A DNA stretch of 64,000 nucleotides, taken from contig NZ_LT841358.1 of the NCBI RefSeq assembly GCF_900177045.1, positions 17,073 through 81,072 of the forward strand, given 5' to 3'. Made by a program: the position numbers and the translations under genes. The notes beneath the pieces were generated by a model. The model was given only the letters and a program-made list of their open reading frames with translations. It did no database searches and was not told the origin of the DNA. This document shows positions 52,062 to 61,484 of this stretch, piece after piece. The DNA is from Candidatus Nitrosotalea okcheonensis. Its GTDB lineage: Archaea > Thermoproteota > Nitrososphaeria > Nitrososphaerales > Nitrosopumilaceae. How positions within the stretch are numbered: the first letter of the stretch is position 1; each line of letters starts with the position of its first letter.

Positions 52062-53030
52062 ATGATGACTATTAAAATGAAAAAAGGATCATCTATCACT
52101 GATAAAATTTTCAAATATGTCGCTGTTGGTGCTGCTACTTATGTTCTGGTAATTATAGTCTTGATTGTAATTAATCTCTCTACAGGTTCTACCCAAGTTT
52201 GGCAGAAGGAAGGCATCTCATTTCTTACAGGTTCTGATTGGAATTCAGTTGACGGTAGAGAATCTTATGGTGCTGCGCCATACATACTGGGTACTCTTGT
52301 TAATGCTGGAATTGCTATGGCAATCTCAATACCTCTAAGCTTTGGAATTGCCATGTTTCTTTCTGAACTTGCACCTAAATTACTTCGAACTCCTCTTGCT
52401 ATGATAATAGAACTTCTTGCAGCTATACCAAGCGTCGTGTATGGATTGTGGGGACTCCTTGTTTTTAGATCTTATATTCAAAATTGGATAGAAATACCAC
52501 TTCACAATTTATTTGGTGATCAAAGCATAATATTTGCCGGAACTCCATTTGGGTTGGATATTCTTACTGCAAGTATAGTTCTAGCCATCATGATTGTTCC
52601 TACAATTGCTTCTATCTCAAAAGAGATCATGTTGGCAGTACCAAACAGTCAACGTGAGGCTGCATACATGCTTGGAGCAACAAAATGGGAAGTTTTCAGA
52701 ATTGCGGTTTTACCATATTCAAAATCTGGATTGATTGGAGCTATAATCTTGGGTCTTGGAAGAGCTGTAGGGGAAACGATGGCAGTTACAATGTTGATAG
52801 GAAACGCAACAGGTGCGGCAGCCTTCCCGTCATCTCTATTTGGGCCTGGACAGACATTGTCAAGTATAATGGCAAATGAATTTGCAGAAGCTTCTCAAGG
52901 AGGCCTTCATTTGGCAGCTCTTATTGGTATTGGACTAATTCTATTTCTTTTGGCTTTTGCTATAAATATAATTGCACATCTTCTTGTTGCAAAGGTGATC
53001 AAATCACACGAAGGAGCAGTACTAGCATGA
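52062..53030 (+). CDS. pstC: Phosphate ABC transporter permease PstC
   Basis: Six-helix permease: helix one YVLVIIVLIVINLS, then LGTLVNAGIAMAISIPLSFGIAMFL, the EAA-type loop ISKEIMLAVPNSQREAAYML and GATKWEVFRIAVLPYSKSGL, and GRAVGETMAVTMLIG, which is the PstC signature. TTG 52038 opens the frame, but ATG 52062 or 52065 starts a normal N-terminus. Overlaps pstA by ATGA. Confidence 0.94.
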   Translation: MMTIKMKKGSSITDKIFKYVAVGAATYVLVIIVLIVINLSTGSTQVWQKEGISFLTGSDWNSVDGRESYGAAPYILGTLVNAGIAMAISIPLSFGIAMFLSELAPKLLRTPLAMIIELLAAIPSVVYGLWGLLVFRSYIQNWIEIPLHNLFGDQSIIFAGTPFGLDILTASIVLAIMIVPTIASISKEIMLAVPNSQREAAYMLGATKWEVFRIAVLPYSKSGLIGAIILGLGRAVGETMAVTMLIGNATGAAAFPSSLFGPGQTLSSIMANEFAEASQGGLHLAALIGIGLILFLLAFAINIIAHLLVAKVIKSHEGAVLA

Positions 53031-53947
53031 TAACTGTAGAGCAAAGATCTGAATTTAGAAAACATTTTCACTATAACGTTGGCAGAAGGCTTGTCCTAGA
53101 CAAAGTCATAAAGTGTATTGTGTTTCTATGTGTGGTAATTGCAGTTGTCCCACTTGTAGCTATATTGGTTAATGTCTTTAGTAATGGGGCTGCTGCTTTA
53201 TCGTGGAATTTTCTCACTGAAATACCTGGAGCGGTTGGAAGTAACGATCTAGGTGGAATAGGTCCCGCTATCCAAGGAACATTAGTACTTATCGGACTAT
53301 CTAGTCTCATAGGAGTTCCAATTGGTGTTATGGGTGGAATATTTCTCTCGGAATATGGCAACAACAGATATGGAAGGACTATAAGATTTTTCAATGACGT
53401 TCTTGCAGAATTCCCAACGATTGTAATTGGAGTGTTTACATTTATCTTGATTGTTTTAACCGTTGGAAACTTTTCTGTCTGGGCAGGATCTTTTGCACTC
53501 TCAATTGTTATGCTGCCTATTGTAATGAGAACAACTGAAGAATCACTCAAGTTGGTGCCTGTCACATATAGGGAAGCAGGCTATGCCCTTGGAATTAGAA
53601 GATGGAGAATAATTTTCACAATAGTACTCAGTGGCGCAAAAAGCGGTCTTGTGACTGGGATTTTGTTATCAGTTGCAAGAATTGCTGGAGAAACAGCACC
53701 TCTTGTATTTACAATTCTTGGAAGTAGTCAGTTCATACAAGGTTTGGATGGGCCAATTGATGCACTCCCACTTAGGATCTGGAGACTTTCATCTCTTCCA
53801 TATGATAGCTCAGTAACTCAAGGGTGGGGAGCAGCATTTGTTTTGATAATTCTAGTTCTTTCCATAAATATCGGAGTAAGATACTTGTTCTTACGAAGAA
53901 AAGGACAAACCATATTAAAGTTCAAAAGGCTAGGAAGTATGTCATGA
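53027..53947 (+). CDS. pstA: Phosphate ABC transporter permease PstA
   Basis: Second permease, 306 aa. [56 protein letters not shown] (EAA loop) and [12 protein letters not shown] are PstA features. Its ATG overlaps the pstC stop, and its stop overlaps the pstB ATG, showing a tightly linked pstCAB operon. Forms the channel with PstC, with PstB as ATPase. Confidence 0.94.
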   Translation: MITVEQRSEFRKHFHYNVGRRLVLDKVIKCIVFLCVVIAVVPLVAILVNVFSNGAAALSWNFLTEIPGAVGSNDLGGIGPAIQGTLVLIGLSSLIGVPIGVMGGIFLSEYGNNRYGRTIRFFNDVLAEFPTIVIGVFTFILIVLTVGNFSVWAGSFALSIVMLPIVMRTTEESLKLVPVTYREAGYALGIRRWRIIFTIVLSGAKSGLVTGILLSVARIAGETAPLVFTILGSSQFIQGLDGPIDALPLRIWRLSSLPYDSSVTQGWGAAFVLIILVLSINIGVRYLFLRRKGQTILKFKRLGSMS

Positions 53948-54753
53948 TGGAAACAATGACAAAAGCTCCATTGAAAGATATCTCTACCGAGGATGTAAAA
54001 TACAAACTCGTAGCAGAAAATATCTCTGCAAGCTATGATGGCATTGTTGCAGTCAAAAATGTTTCAATGAAGTTTCGTGACAAGGCTGTTACTGCACTCA
54101 TAGGGCCTTCTGGATGTGGCAAGACCACGTTTCTTCGATGTCTAAACAGAATGCACGAGCTTACAAAGAATGCGACATTGACAGGAAGAGTTTTGCTTGA
54201 TGGGGAAGATCTCTATTCTAATAAAGTGGATCCAATAATCAATAGACGAAAAATAGGAATGGTGTTTCAAAAACCAAATCCATTTCCTACAATGTCTATT
54301 TATGATAATGTGGCATGTGGTCTCAAACTCAACGGAGTAAAAGATAAAAAAATAATCGATGAGGTGGTAGAGGGATGTCTTAAGATGGCTTCACTGTGGA
54401 ATGAAGTAAAAGGGGATTTGAAAAAGCCTGGCATGAGTCTTTCAGGAGGCCAACAACAACGTCTGTGTATTGCAAGAGCACTAGCTATACAGCCAGAGGT
54501 TCTCCTGATGGATGAACCAGCTTCTGCACTTGATCCAATTGCAACCCAAAAAATCGAAGAAATGATACAAGAGTTGAAAAAGGAATACACTATAATTATT
54601 GTAACACATAACATGCAACAGGCAACTAGGGTATCGGATTATACTGGATTTATGTATCTTGGAGACTTGGTAGAATTCGGCGAAACAAAACAAATTTTCG
54701 AAAATCCTAGAAATGAAATAACTGCAAAGTATGTTCAAGGTCAGTTTGGCTAG
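53944..54753 (+). CDS. pstB: Phosphate ABC transporter ATPase PstB
   Basis: From ATG 53944 the protein is 269 aa; the frame opens earlier (53824) inside pstA. Walker [19 protein letters not shown]-loop [20 protein letters not shown], signature [19 protein letters not shown] and Walker [21 protein letters not shown] are all of PstB type. Powers phosphate import. phoU follows after 2 bp. Confidence 0.96.
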   Translation: MMETMTKAPLKDISTEDVKYKLVAENISASYDGIVAVKNVSMKFRDKAVTALIGPSGCGKTTFLRCLNRMHELTKNATLTGRVLLDGEDLYSNKVDPIINRRKIGMVFQKPNPFPTMSIYDNVACGLKLNGVKDKKIIDEVVEGCLKMASLWNEVKGDLKKPGMSLSGGQQQRLCIARALAIQPEVLLMDEPASALDPIATQKIEEMIQELKKEYTIIIVTHNMQQATRVSDYTGFMYLGDLVEFGETKQIFENPRNEITAKYVQGQFG

Positions 54754-54755
54754 TC

Positions 54756-55382
54756 ATGACACGCCTCATAGATCCTCATCTGGCAAATTTGTCAGAAATG
54801 ATGAAGCAAATGTGTGATCTGTCAATTCGATGTACAAATCTTGCAATTGATGCGTATTTGGGTGGACAAAATGCAAGAAAAGAAGTACATGATTTCTCAA
54901 ACCAAATGATGGATCTATATGATAAAGTCGGTGAACTTACATTTGAGATAATTCTACGATATCAGCCAGTGGCAAGTGATTTTAGACTCGTACGTTCTTC
55001 ACTTGAAATTTCGTATGGATTTACCAGACTTGGAAGATATGCATATGATATAACATTGGTTAGAGATACTTTTGGTGATCTTTCTGATTGTAAAAATGAA
55101 GCGGTTTATACTCTTTCAGGTGAGATAAAACAGATGGTTAGACTTGCAGTCGAGTGTTTTGCAACTCTTGATTTGGAAAAAGCCAAGGAATTGCGAACTG
55201 ATGAAGACCTTGTAGACAAATATTATAACAAACATTTGCCAATGTTGATAACATTAAACAATGTAAAATGTGCTCTTGCAGATGCACTAGTTCTCAGATA
55301 TATGGAACGAATGGCCGATCATGCTGCATTTGTAGGAGATTCTGTAGGCTATATTGTTACAGGCGCAAGAACATACCGTTAA
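54756..55382 (+). CDS. phoU: Phosphate signalling protein PhoU
   Basis: The 208-aa protein has two three-helix PhoU repeats: LANLSEMMKQMCDLSIRCTN, FSNQMMDLYDKVGELTFEII, then RYQPVASDFRLVRSSLEISY and RYMERMADHAAFVGDSVGYI, with the metal-binding E/D-rich helix ends. It restrains Pst and signals phosphate status. Cotranscribed with pstCAB. The T-rich stretch after it (55395-55408) probably ends the transcript. Confidence 0.94.
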   Translation: MTRLIDPHLANLSEMMKQMCDLSIRCTNLAIDAYLGGQNARKEVHDFSNQMMDLYDKVGELTFEIILRYQPVASDFRLVRSSLEISYGFTRLGRYAYDITLVRDTFGDLSDCKNEAVYTLSGEIKQMVRLAVECFATLDLEKAKELRTDEDLVDKYYNKHLPMLITLNNVKCALADALVLRYMERMADHAAFVGDSVGYIVTGARTYR

Positions 55383-55394
55383 TTCTGTTTAAAA

Positions 55395-55408
55395 TTTTTT
55401 TATTTTGT
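55395..55408 (+). terminator. T-rich terminator after phoU
   Basis: TTTTTTTATTTTG about 12 bp after the phoU stop, the usual archaeal signal. Confidence 0.5.
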
Positions 55409-55557
55409 TGATTAATTCCATGCTTGAAAAAATTCTTGGTATTTTTGATCACATTTTTCACGAATTTAACATCATGACAAGTCCATGACGTTGTAAAAAT
55501 TATGTAACAAACGATGAAATTCAAAGTTAATCAACAAAGCATTTTTTCACAAAATCT

Positions 55558-55571
55558 AATCTATATAGATT
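55558..55571. promoter_or_regulatory. CTATATAG site 5, perfect palindrome before pstS1
   Basis: AATCTATATAGATT is a perfect 14-bp palindrome 61 bp before the pstS1 start. It is the most extended version of the CTATATAG motif in the region and a good candidate Pho-type operator. Confidence 0.5.
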
Positions 55572-55631
55572 ACTAATTGATATGCAAACTATGTTGACCA
55601 AGGGTAAATAGTATATCTTTCCTGTCGATGT

Positions 55632-56816
55632 ATGACTAATAAAGTCATTATGGGATTAACATTGATGTTAATCCTGATAGTGCCCACAACGTCGTTGCAT
55701 GCAAGTGCACAGACTAGTCAATCTTATACAATCACAGGGGCAGGATCAACCTTCGTGTTTCCATTAATGGATACTTGGAGAGTTGAATACAATAAGTTAC
55801 ATCCGAACATCAGCCTGAACTATCAGTCGATTGGAAGTGGAGCTGGAATAAAACTCTTGGAACAAAAAAGTGTAGACTTCGCAGCATCAGATGCTCCATT
55901 ATCCGCTTCTGAAGCAGCACAAGCACCTGGAGCCTTGACTATTCCAGATTCAATAGGCGGAATAACAGTTGCCTATAATCTTCCTGGAATTGATAAGGGG
56001 CTAAAACTAACAGGACCTGTTATTGCACAGATCTTTATGGGGACTATTACCTCATGGAATGATCCTGCACTAGTCAGTCTTAATCCTGGAGTAAACCTAC
56101 CTAGCCAAAAGATAATCATAGCTCACAGATCCGATGGTTCTGGGACGACATATGCCTTTACCGACTATCTTTCTAAAGTCAGTCCAGACTGGAAGAGCAA
56201 AGTGGGTGAAGGTAAAACAGTTCCATGGCCAATTGGTACTGGAGGCTCAGGTAATGCAGGTGTTGCAGCCATAGTAAAGTCTACACAGTATGCTATTGGA
56301 TATGTAGAATTGGCGTATGTATTTCAAAATAAAATGGCATACGCATTTGTCCAAAATGCAGATGGTACTTCCTTTGTAGAACCAACTATTGACACTGTCG
56401 CAGCAGATGCAGCTGCAGCAGGAAGCAACTTACCGGCAGCAGATGGTGACTGGAGTCAGGTATCTATAGTAAATCAACCAGGGAGTAACTCATACCCTAT
56501 ATCCACGCTGACCTATGTGATGGTATACAAGGACTTGAGTGTAGTAAGTGGAGAGACACAGGATAAATCTAATGAGGTAGTAAAATTCCTCAATTATATA
56601 ATCCATGATGGACAACAATATGCTTCCGGCCTGTTGTATGTTCCTCTGCCTGATACAATCAAAAAGATTGACGAAGATGGACTTGCTAAAATAACATTCA
56701 ACGGTGGCGCAGTTCCAGAATTTGGACCTATCTCAATTCTAGTTCTTGCAATTGCAATTATGTCAATAATTGCAGTTTCATATAAAACTGGATTCAGATT
56801 TAATCCAAAAATCTAA
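55632..56816 (+). CDS. pstS: Phosphate-binding protein PstS with PEFG-CTERM anchor
   Basis: The 394-aa protein opens with a signal peptide (IMGLTLMLILIVPTTSLHAS), then the PstS fold: GAGSTFVFPLMDTWRVEY, SIGSGAGIKLLEQKSVDFAA, DAPLSASE, HRSDGSGTTYAFTDYL for phosphate, and IVKSTQYAIGYVELAY. The C-terminus reads VPEFGPISILVLAIAIMSII followed by a basic end, a PEFG-CTERM sorting signal recognised by archaeosortase-like enzymes in this phylum. So it is probably surface-anchored. Paralogue of the next gene. Confidence 0.93.
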   Translation: MTNKVIMGLTLMLILIVPTTSLHASAQTSQSYTITGAGSTFVFPLMDTWRVEYNKLHPNISLNYQSIGSGAGIKLLEQKSVDFAASDAPLSASEAAQAPGALTIPDSIGGITVAYNLPGIDKGLKLTGPVIAQIFMGTITSWNDPALVSLNPGVNLPSQKIIIAHRSDGSGTTYAFTDYLSKVSPDWKSKVGEGKTVPWPIGTGGSGNAGVAAIVKSTQYAIGYVELAYVFQNKMAYAFVQNADGTSFVEPTIDTVAADAAAAGSNLPAADGDWSQVSIVNQPGSNSYPISTLTYVMVYKDLSVVSGETQDKSNEVVKFLNYIIHDGQQYASGLLYVPLPDTIKKIDEDGLAKITFNGGAVPEFGPISILVLAIAIMSIIAVSYKTGFRFNPKI

Positions 56817-56817
56817 A

Positions 56818-56835
56818 TCTTTTTTTCTTTTTTTA
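56818..56835 (+). terminator. T-rich terminator after pstS1
   Basis: Two poly-T runs (TCTTTTTTTCTTTTTTTA) start 2 bp after the stop codon. Confidence 0.6.
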
Positions 56836-57008
56836 TCATGCAAAAATTATGCACTGGTAATAATTTGATTTTTTAAATCATTATTATGATATGTTTTTCA
56901 TAGTATATGTTGATCGAAAAATGAATTCTATACATCAACGTAACATATAGCTATTTACGTAATCTATGTCGATTATGTGTAAATAAACAAATCTTTCACA
57001 TATGATTA

Positions 57009-58169
57009 ATGACAAAAAAAATCTTTTTAGGATTAGCATTAATGCTAGTTCTAATAATGCCGACAACTGTTCTTAGTGCACGTGCAGAATCTGCACCTCC
57101 AGCACCTGGCGACAGTGATAAGTACAACTATAATGCCGGAGGATCAACTTTTGCATTTCCGATAATCGACAAGTGGAGAGTTGAATATAACAAACTATAT
57201 CCCGGAATAACGTTGAATTATCAACCAATAGGTAGTGGAGCAGGCATTAAGCTGTTTACAACAAAGAAAATAGACTTTGCAGGAACAGATGCGCCATTGC
57301 AATCAAAAGAAATTGCAAAGGCTCCTAAAGGAACATTAACTATTCCAGAATCGATCGGTGCAATAGTTATTGCATACAATCTTCCAGGAGTTCAAAAAAA
57401 TGGACTCTTGTTAACTGGAGATGTCATAGCAAAGATCTACCTGGGTCAGATTTCTACATGGAATGATCCGCAAATTGTGAAACTCCAAACTGATCCAACC
57501 ATTGCAAAAGCATTGCAGGCTGACAGAAATAAGATTATTCTTGTACACAGATCTGATGGTTCTGGCACAACATTTGCCTTTACCAGCTATCTCTCACAAG
57601 TAAGTTCTGATTGGAGTGGTAGAATAGGACATTCGACATCTGTTCCATGGCCATCTGGAATGGGAGGCCCTGGTAATGCTGGGGTAGCAGCAATAGTAAA
57701 GAAAGTTCCTGAATCCATGGGATATATTGAATTGGCATATGCCAAGACTAACAAACTGGCATCTAACATTCCAATGACATATGCTTATGTTCAGAACCAT
57801 GACAAGACTGCATTTCTTGATGCTACTGTGGATACCACGGCAGCTGCTGCATCTGGGGCAGCACCCTTGCTACCATCAGCTGATGGAGTATGGAGTACTG
57901 TATCAATCAATAATGCACCAGGACCAAATGCATATCCAATTGCAACATTCACCTATCTATTGGTGAATCCAAACCTTGAACAACTCAAGGGTATGGATAA
58001 GGAAAAGGCACAGGATCTTGTCCACATGCTTTACTGGTTTGTAACAGACGGACAGAAATACTCTACAAAACTATTGTATGTACCACTACCAAGTACCGTA
58101 CAAGAGATAGACAAGAAGGGTATTTCTGAAATAAAATTCAACGGTCAACAGCTCTGGTCATATCCATAA
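57009..58169 (+). CDS. pstS: Second phosphate-binding protein PstS, without anchor
   Basis: The 386-aa paralogue shares AGGSTFAFPIIDKWRVEYNK, IGSGAGIKLFTTKKIDFAGT, HRSDGSGTTFAFTSYL and GNAGVAAIVKKVPESMGYIE with the previous gene, and has a signal peptide (LGLALMLVLIMPTTVLS). It ends at KFNGQQLWSYP, with no PEFG-CTERM or membrane helix, so it is probably released or held by other means. The 192-bp upstream space holds TACGTAATCTATG-like repeats that may be regulatory. Confidence 0.92.
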   Translation: MTKKIFLGLALMLVLIMPTTVLSARAESAPPAPGDSDKYNYNAGGSTFAFPIIDKWRVEYNKLYPGITLNYQPIGSGAGIKLFTTKKIDFAGTDAPLQSKEIAKAPKGTLTIPESIGAIVIAYNLPGVQKNGLLLTGDVIAKIYLGQISTWNDPQIVKLQTDPTIAKALQADRNKIILVHRSDGSGTTFAFTSYLSQVSSDWSGRIGHSTSVPWPSGMGGPGNAGVAAIVKKVPESMGYIELAYAKTNKLASNIPMTYAYVQNHDKTAFLDATVDTTAAAASGAAPLLPSADGVWSTVSINNAPGPNAYPIATFTYLLVNPNLEQLKGMDKEKAQDLVHMLYWFVTDGQKYSTKLLYVPLPSTVQEIDKKGISEIKFNGQQLWSYP

Positions 58170-58180
58170 AGGATACCCAC

Positions 58181-58194
58181 CTTTTTTATTTTCT
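58181..58194 (+). terminator. T-rich terminator after pstS2
   Basis: CTTTTTTATTTTCT about 12 bp after the stop codon. Confidence 0.5.
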
Positions 58195-58369
58195 TCAATT
58201 ATTTGAGGATTGGACATAAATATTTTTAAAAAATATCCATCATAGATCTATGAAACGTCGTACTACATATAGATAAAACTGAAATAATTACAATATCATA
58301 GAATTATGATATCTTGTTGATATTTGCTTTAGTTTGCCAATTCTCTAGATACTTTAAGGTGTAATCGAA

Positions 58370-60445
58370 TTGAAACATGTTATAATTATAATTTCAGTGT
58401 CTACTTTGGCTCTAGTTTTATTCATAGTATTTTATGCACACGAACAAGTACGACAAGAAACACGCATTATTGACACTGAGAGAATTGTATTGCTCAAACA
58501 AATTGCATCTATGACAGAGTTGAGATTTTCTGATGCGACTAAACTTTTACAAACGTTAAGCAAAGTTGCTTCAGTAATTAATCATACAGATGTCGCGCTT
58601 ATTGATAAAACACTGCATGGAGTACCAGAAAACAATGCGCTCAATGAGAGAAACTTGTTTGCAAAAACTCTTCAAACATATGACGATTTTGAGAGCATAA
58701 CCCACGTTTTACCAAATGGGAATACATACTTGGAAGAGCCTTACTCATATCAAAAAAATAACACAATTTCCAATTACGGGAACACAACCTGGTTCATAAT
58801 AATGTCATCCACTCTTGATACCTACGTAAATCCAATTACTACCTCTGACACAACTGGAAAAAAAATCACGCTCATAGGAGTTCCAATTTTTTCTCAAAAT
58901 GGTACTTTTTCAGGCTTTTTGGCTGGTACACTTGATCTTGGTGCAATACAAAAGAAACTTTACAATACGCAAGCATATTCTAATGAAAAATTTTTGATAA
59001 TAGACAGTGAGAGAAATATAGTAGCATCATCTGATAACGACACTACATCTCGTCTTAATTTAAGATCAATTTCTGCTTCGCTGTCTGGTGGTTCTGGTAC
59101 ATCCATTGATGATGTGGATGGGACCAAAATGTATGTATCATATTATCCGCTGTATATCGCGGGCTCAAGTCCATGGGCAATTGTCTTGATTCAACCTTAT
59201 GATGATGCATTTCACGAGGTCAATTCTAGTATATTGGAATCTGAAATACTGATTGCTGCAATATTGTCAGTCTCATCAATCTCGTCCTTTTTTATCATTA
59301 GATCGTTTAGAACACAACACGATCTGGCAATCAAACTAAAAGAATCAAATGCAATACTTGAAAAGTCGCAGGAAGATCTACATGCAAACCACCTAACAAT
59401 ACAAAATCATCTTGAAGAAATATCCAAGATCAAAAACGCATTAGATCAGTCTGCAATAGTTGCAATAACTGATAGGGATGGTACAATCACACAAGTAAAT
59501 GAAAATTTTTGTAGAATTTCAAAATATTCACACAAAGAACTTGTAGGTGAAAATCCCAGAATTTTAAAATCTGGATATCATATAGCGAAATTCTATCTAG
59601 AACAGTGGGATACAATATCTAATGGAAAAATATGGCAAGGTGAATTCAAAAACCGGGCAAAAGATGATTCATTTTATTGGGTAAAAACTATAATCATTCC
59701 GCATATCAAAGATGGGGAAATCACAGAATATGTCTCAATTGGAATAGATATCACAAAAGAGAAAGAACTGATGGAAAAATTGGGAAATTCCCAAAAATTG
59801 GCAACAATTGGTGAATTGTCTGCACGAGTTGCACATGACATTCGTAACCCTCTTTCTATAATTAAAAATAATTTTGAGCTTATACAATACAAGGATCCTA
59901 AATTTGCGAAAAAGAACCATGATGCACTTGAAAGGATAAAAAGAGCTATATTGCGAATCACCCATCAGGTAGATAATGTACTAGATTATGTTAGACCGCT
60001 TACATTGACGCTAAAACAAGAAAACCTCCGTACTATAATGAAATCAGCACTTGATAAAGTAGAAATTCCTGACAAGATCAAAGTTCGATATTTCAGAAAT
60101 GATGTCTTTCTTACATGTGATTATCTAAAGATTGAAGTCGTATTGATAAATATCATAACTAACGCCATTCAGGCAATGGGACTGAAAGGTACACTGGACA
60201 TAACGTGTGATATGAATGATGACAATCTTGTATTGACGATTAGGGATACTGGACCGGGAATTCCAGAAAACATTCTGCCTAGGATCTTTGATCCGTTGTT
60301 TACTACAAAACAAATTGGTACTGGTCTTGGACTTTCAAGCTGCAAGTCTATAATTGAACATCATGGTGGAATAATCAACGTTAAATCAGAAATGGGTTCT
60401 GGTACTAATTTTATCATAATTCTTCCACTTGATCAGAAAAAATAG
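58370..60445 (+). CDS. Sensor histidine kinase: dCache-PAS-HisKA-HATPase
   Basis: Membrane sensor of 691 aa. N-terminal helix (IIIISVSTLALVLFIVFYA), an extracytoplasmic double Cache domain to about 295, a second helix (IAAILSVSSISSFFIIRS), a PAS domain (SAIVAITDRDGTITQVNENF, GYHIAKFYLEQW), then the H-box with phosphoacceptor H489 (RVAHDIRNPLS), the N-box INIITNAIQAM, and G-boxes DTGPGIPE and GTGLGLSSCKSI. Start TTG 58370. It follows pstS2, so phosphate sensing is suggested but not shown; no receiver gene is adjacent. Confidence 0.92.
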   Translation: MKHVIIIISVSTLALVLFIVFYAHEQVRQETRIIDTERIVLLKQIASMTELRFSDATKLLQTLSKVASVINHTDVALIDKTLHGVPENNALNERNLFAKTLQTYDDFESITHVLPNGNTYLEEPYSYQKNNTISNYGNTTWFIIMSSTLDTYVNPITTSDTTGKKITLIGVPIFSQNGTFSGFLAGTLDLGAIQKKLYNTQAYSNEKFLIIDSERNIVASSDNDTTSRLNLRSISASLSGGSGTSIDDVDGTKMYVSYYPLYIAGSSPWAIVLIQPYDDAFHEVNSSILESEILIAAILSVSSISSFFIIRSFRTQHDLAIKLKESNAILEKSQEDLHANHLTIQNHLEEISKIKNALDQSAIVAITDRDGTITQVNENFCRISKYSHKELVGENPRILKSGYHIAKFYLEQWDTISNGKIWQGEFKNRAKDDSFYWVKTIIIPHIKDGEITEYVSIGIDITKEKELMEKLGNSQKLATIGELSARVAHDIRNPLSIIKNNFELIQYKDPKFAKKNHDALERIKRAILRITHQVDNVLDYVRPLTLTLKQENLRTIMKSALDKVEIPDKIKVRYFRNDVFLTCDYLKIEVVLINIITNAIQAMGLKGTLDITCDMNDDNLVLTIRDTGPGIPENILPRIFDPLFTTKQIGTGLGLSSCKSIIEHHGGIINVKSEMGSGTNFIIILPLDQKK

Positions 60446-60473
60446 CGTATTCTCTGAGTATGTTATAACTGCA

Positions 60474-60610
60474 CTATTCCACTTTCTTGACATTGTTTAT
60501 CTTTTCTAATATGTGCTGTTCTTGAGTTCAATTGGATCCAAACTAGGTCTTAGAACTACCAAAATTACATAGTTGAATGTTGGGAATAATTCCAAGCCTA
60601 TTTTGATCGC
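60474..60610 (-). pseudogene. Frameshifted remnant of a DUF6659-like gene
   Basis: The minus strand reads TFNYVILVVLRPSLDPIELK-NS then stops; the +1 frame continues ILEKINNVKKVE before its own stop. This aligns with FNYVILVVSRPGLNPIQLKN-SIMEKMNNIKK of the intact protein at 44874. One frameshift splits the copy and nothing earlier than the last 50 residues is clear. Confidence 0.75.
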
Positions 60611-60624
60611 ACAATAAAATCAGT

Positions 60625-60978
60625 TTGATAGAAAAAGCTAATGATCACTTCTTGGAAATATCATTACTATGTGCATTTCACAAGAAGACGCCTCTTGCAG
60701 GGATGGTATCGCATGTGGCGGCTGATTTCATCTATTCTGGAGAAGAGCAGTATGATTATTCCGAGGGCATAGGGATTGTACTTGTCTGCCCAATCAAGAA
60801 ATACAGGCACACAAAGGGAGAGCGTCTGAAAAGATATCCTTTCTTCCGGTCAATGAAGGGACAGCAAATAATTCGTAAAAGATCTGCCATTGTGAGAATG
60901 TTTGTTAGGACAAAGGATAACTTTGGGATATCAAGGGTTTCGGTACGAGGATTTGGGAATGTATCATCTATGTATTGA
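60625..60978 (+). CDS. Hypothetical protein, 117 aa
   Basis: A soluble, basic protein (KYRHTKGERLKRYPFFRSMK, QQIIRKRSAIVRMFVRTKDN) with no family I recognise. Start TTG 60625 is weak; a later ATG at the GMVSH stretch would shorten it by about 25 residues. Upstream is the DUF6659 remnant. Support is moderate because only frame length and codon quality point to a gene. Confidence 0.45.
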   Translation: MIEKANDHFLEISLLCAFHKKTPLAGMVSHVAADFIYSGEEQYDYSEGIGIVLVCPIKKYRHTKGERLKRYPFFRSMKGQQIIRKRSAIVRMFVRTKDNFGISRVSVRGFGNVSSMY

Positions 60979-61254
60979 CATGTGTTTTTGTGTACCAGGT
61001 TGCCATATACTATAACTGCATGATGGGAAGAAAAGACCGCAGTGTGTCAAGCACATGCTTGGAATATAGATATTTTTTGAAAATATTTATGTCCAATCCT
61101 TAATTATTTATCATATGATATGATTTGTCATGTGTAATGTATAATGTATGATATGTTTATCAGTGAAATCACAATGAACGCTATGGTATGCTACTGGATC
61201 TATTTGGGCTCTGCTAAAAACAAAGATCTACTCATTACAAAGTGTGATTGTATA

Positions 61255-61443
61255 ATGCCTGATGAGAGTTGCAGAATCTGTGGAGGAGAACTTGCAAAAT
61301 GCATGTGGTGTAACCAGTGTAGGAAAACAATACAAAAAATGTGCAAGATATGTGGCAGGAAAACATCTCAGCAACAACATGCCACATGTCTCTCTAATCT
61401 GGTAGACTTGAGATCTTTGACAAAAACTACTGTGACTAGTTGA
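61255..61443 (+). CDS. Small zinc-ribbon protein, 62 aa
   Basis: From ATG 61255 the product has cysteines in CRICGGELAKCMWCNQC and CKICGRKTSQQQHATC: CxxC pairs enough for two zinc sites. The frame opens at 61144, but the extra part has no zinc-like or conserved features and is probably untranslated. The family is unknown. It stands alone, with 276 bp of apparently gene-free AT-rich DNA before it. Confidence 0.55.
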   Translation: MPDESCRICGGELAKCMWCNQCRKTIQKMCKICGRKTSQQQHATCLSNLVDLRSLTKTTVTS

Positions 61444-61484
61444 AAGCCTGATCCTTGTTTGAATATAAAAATAAGAAAAAGGAT

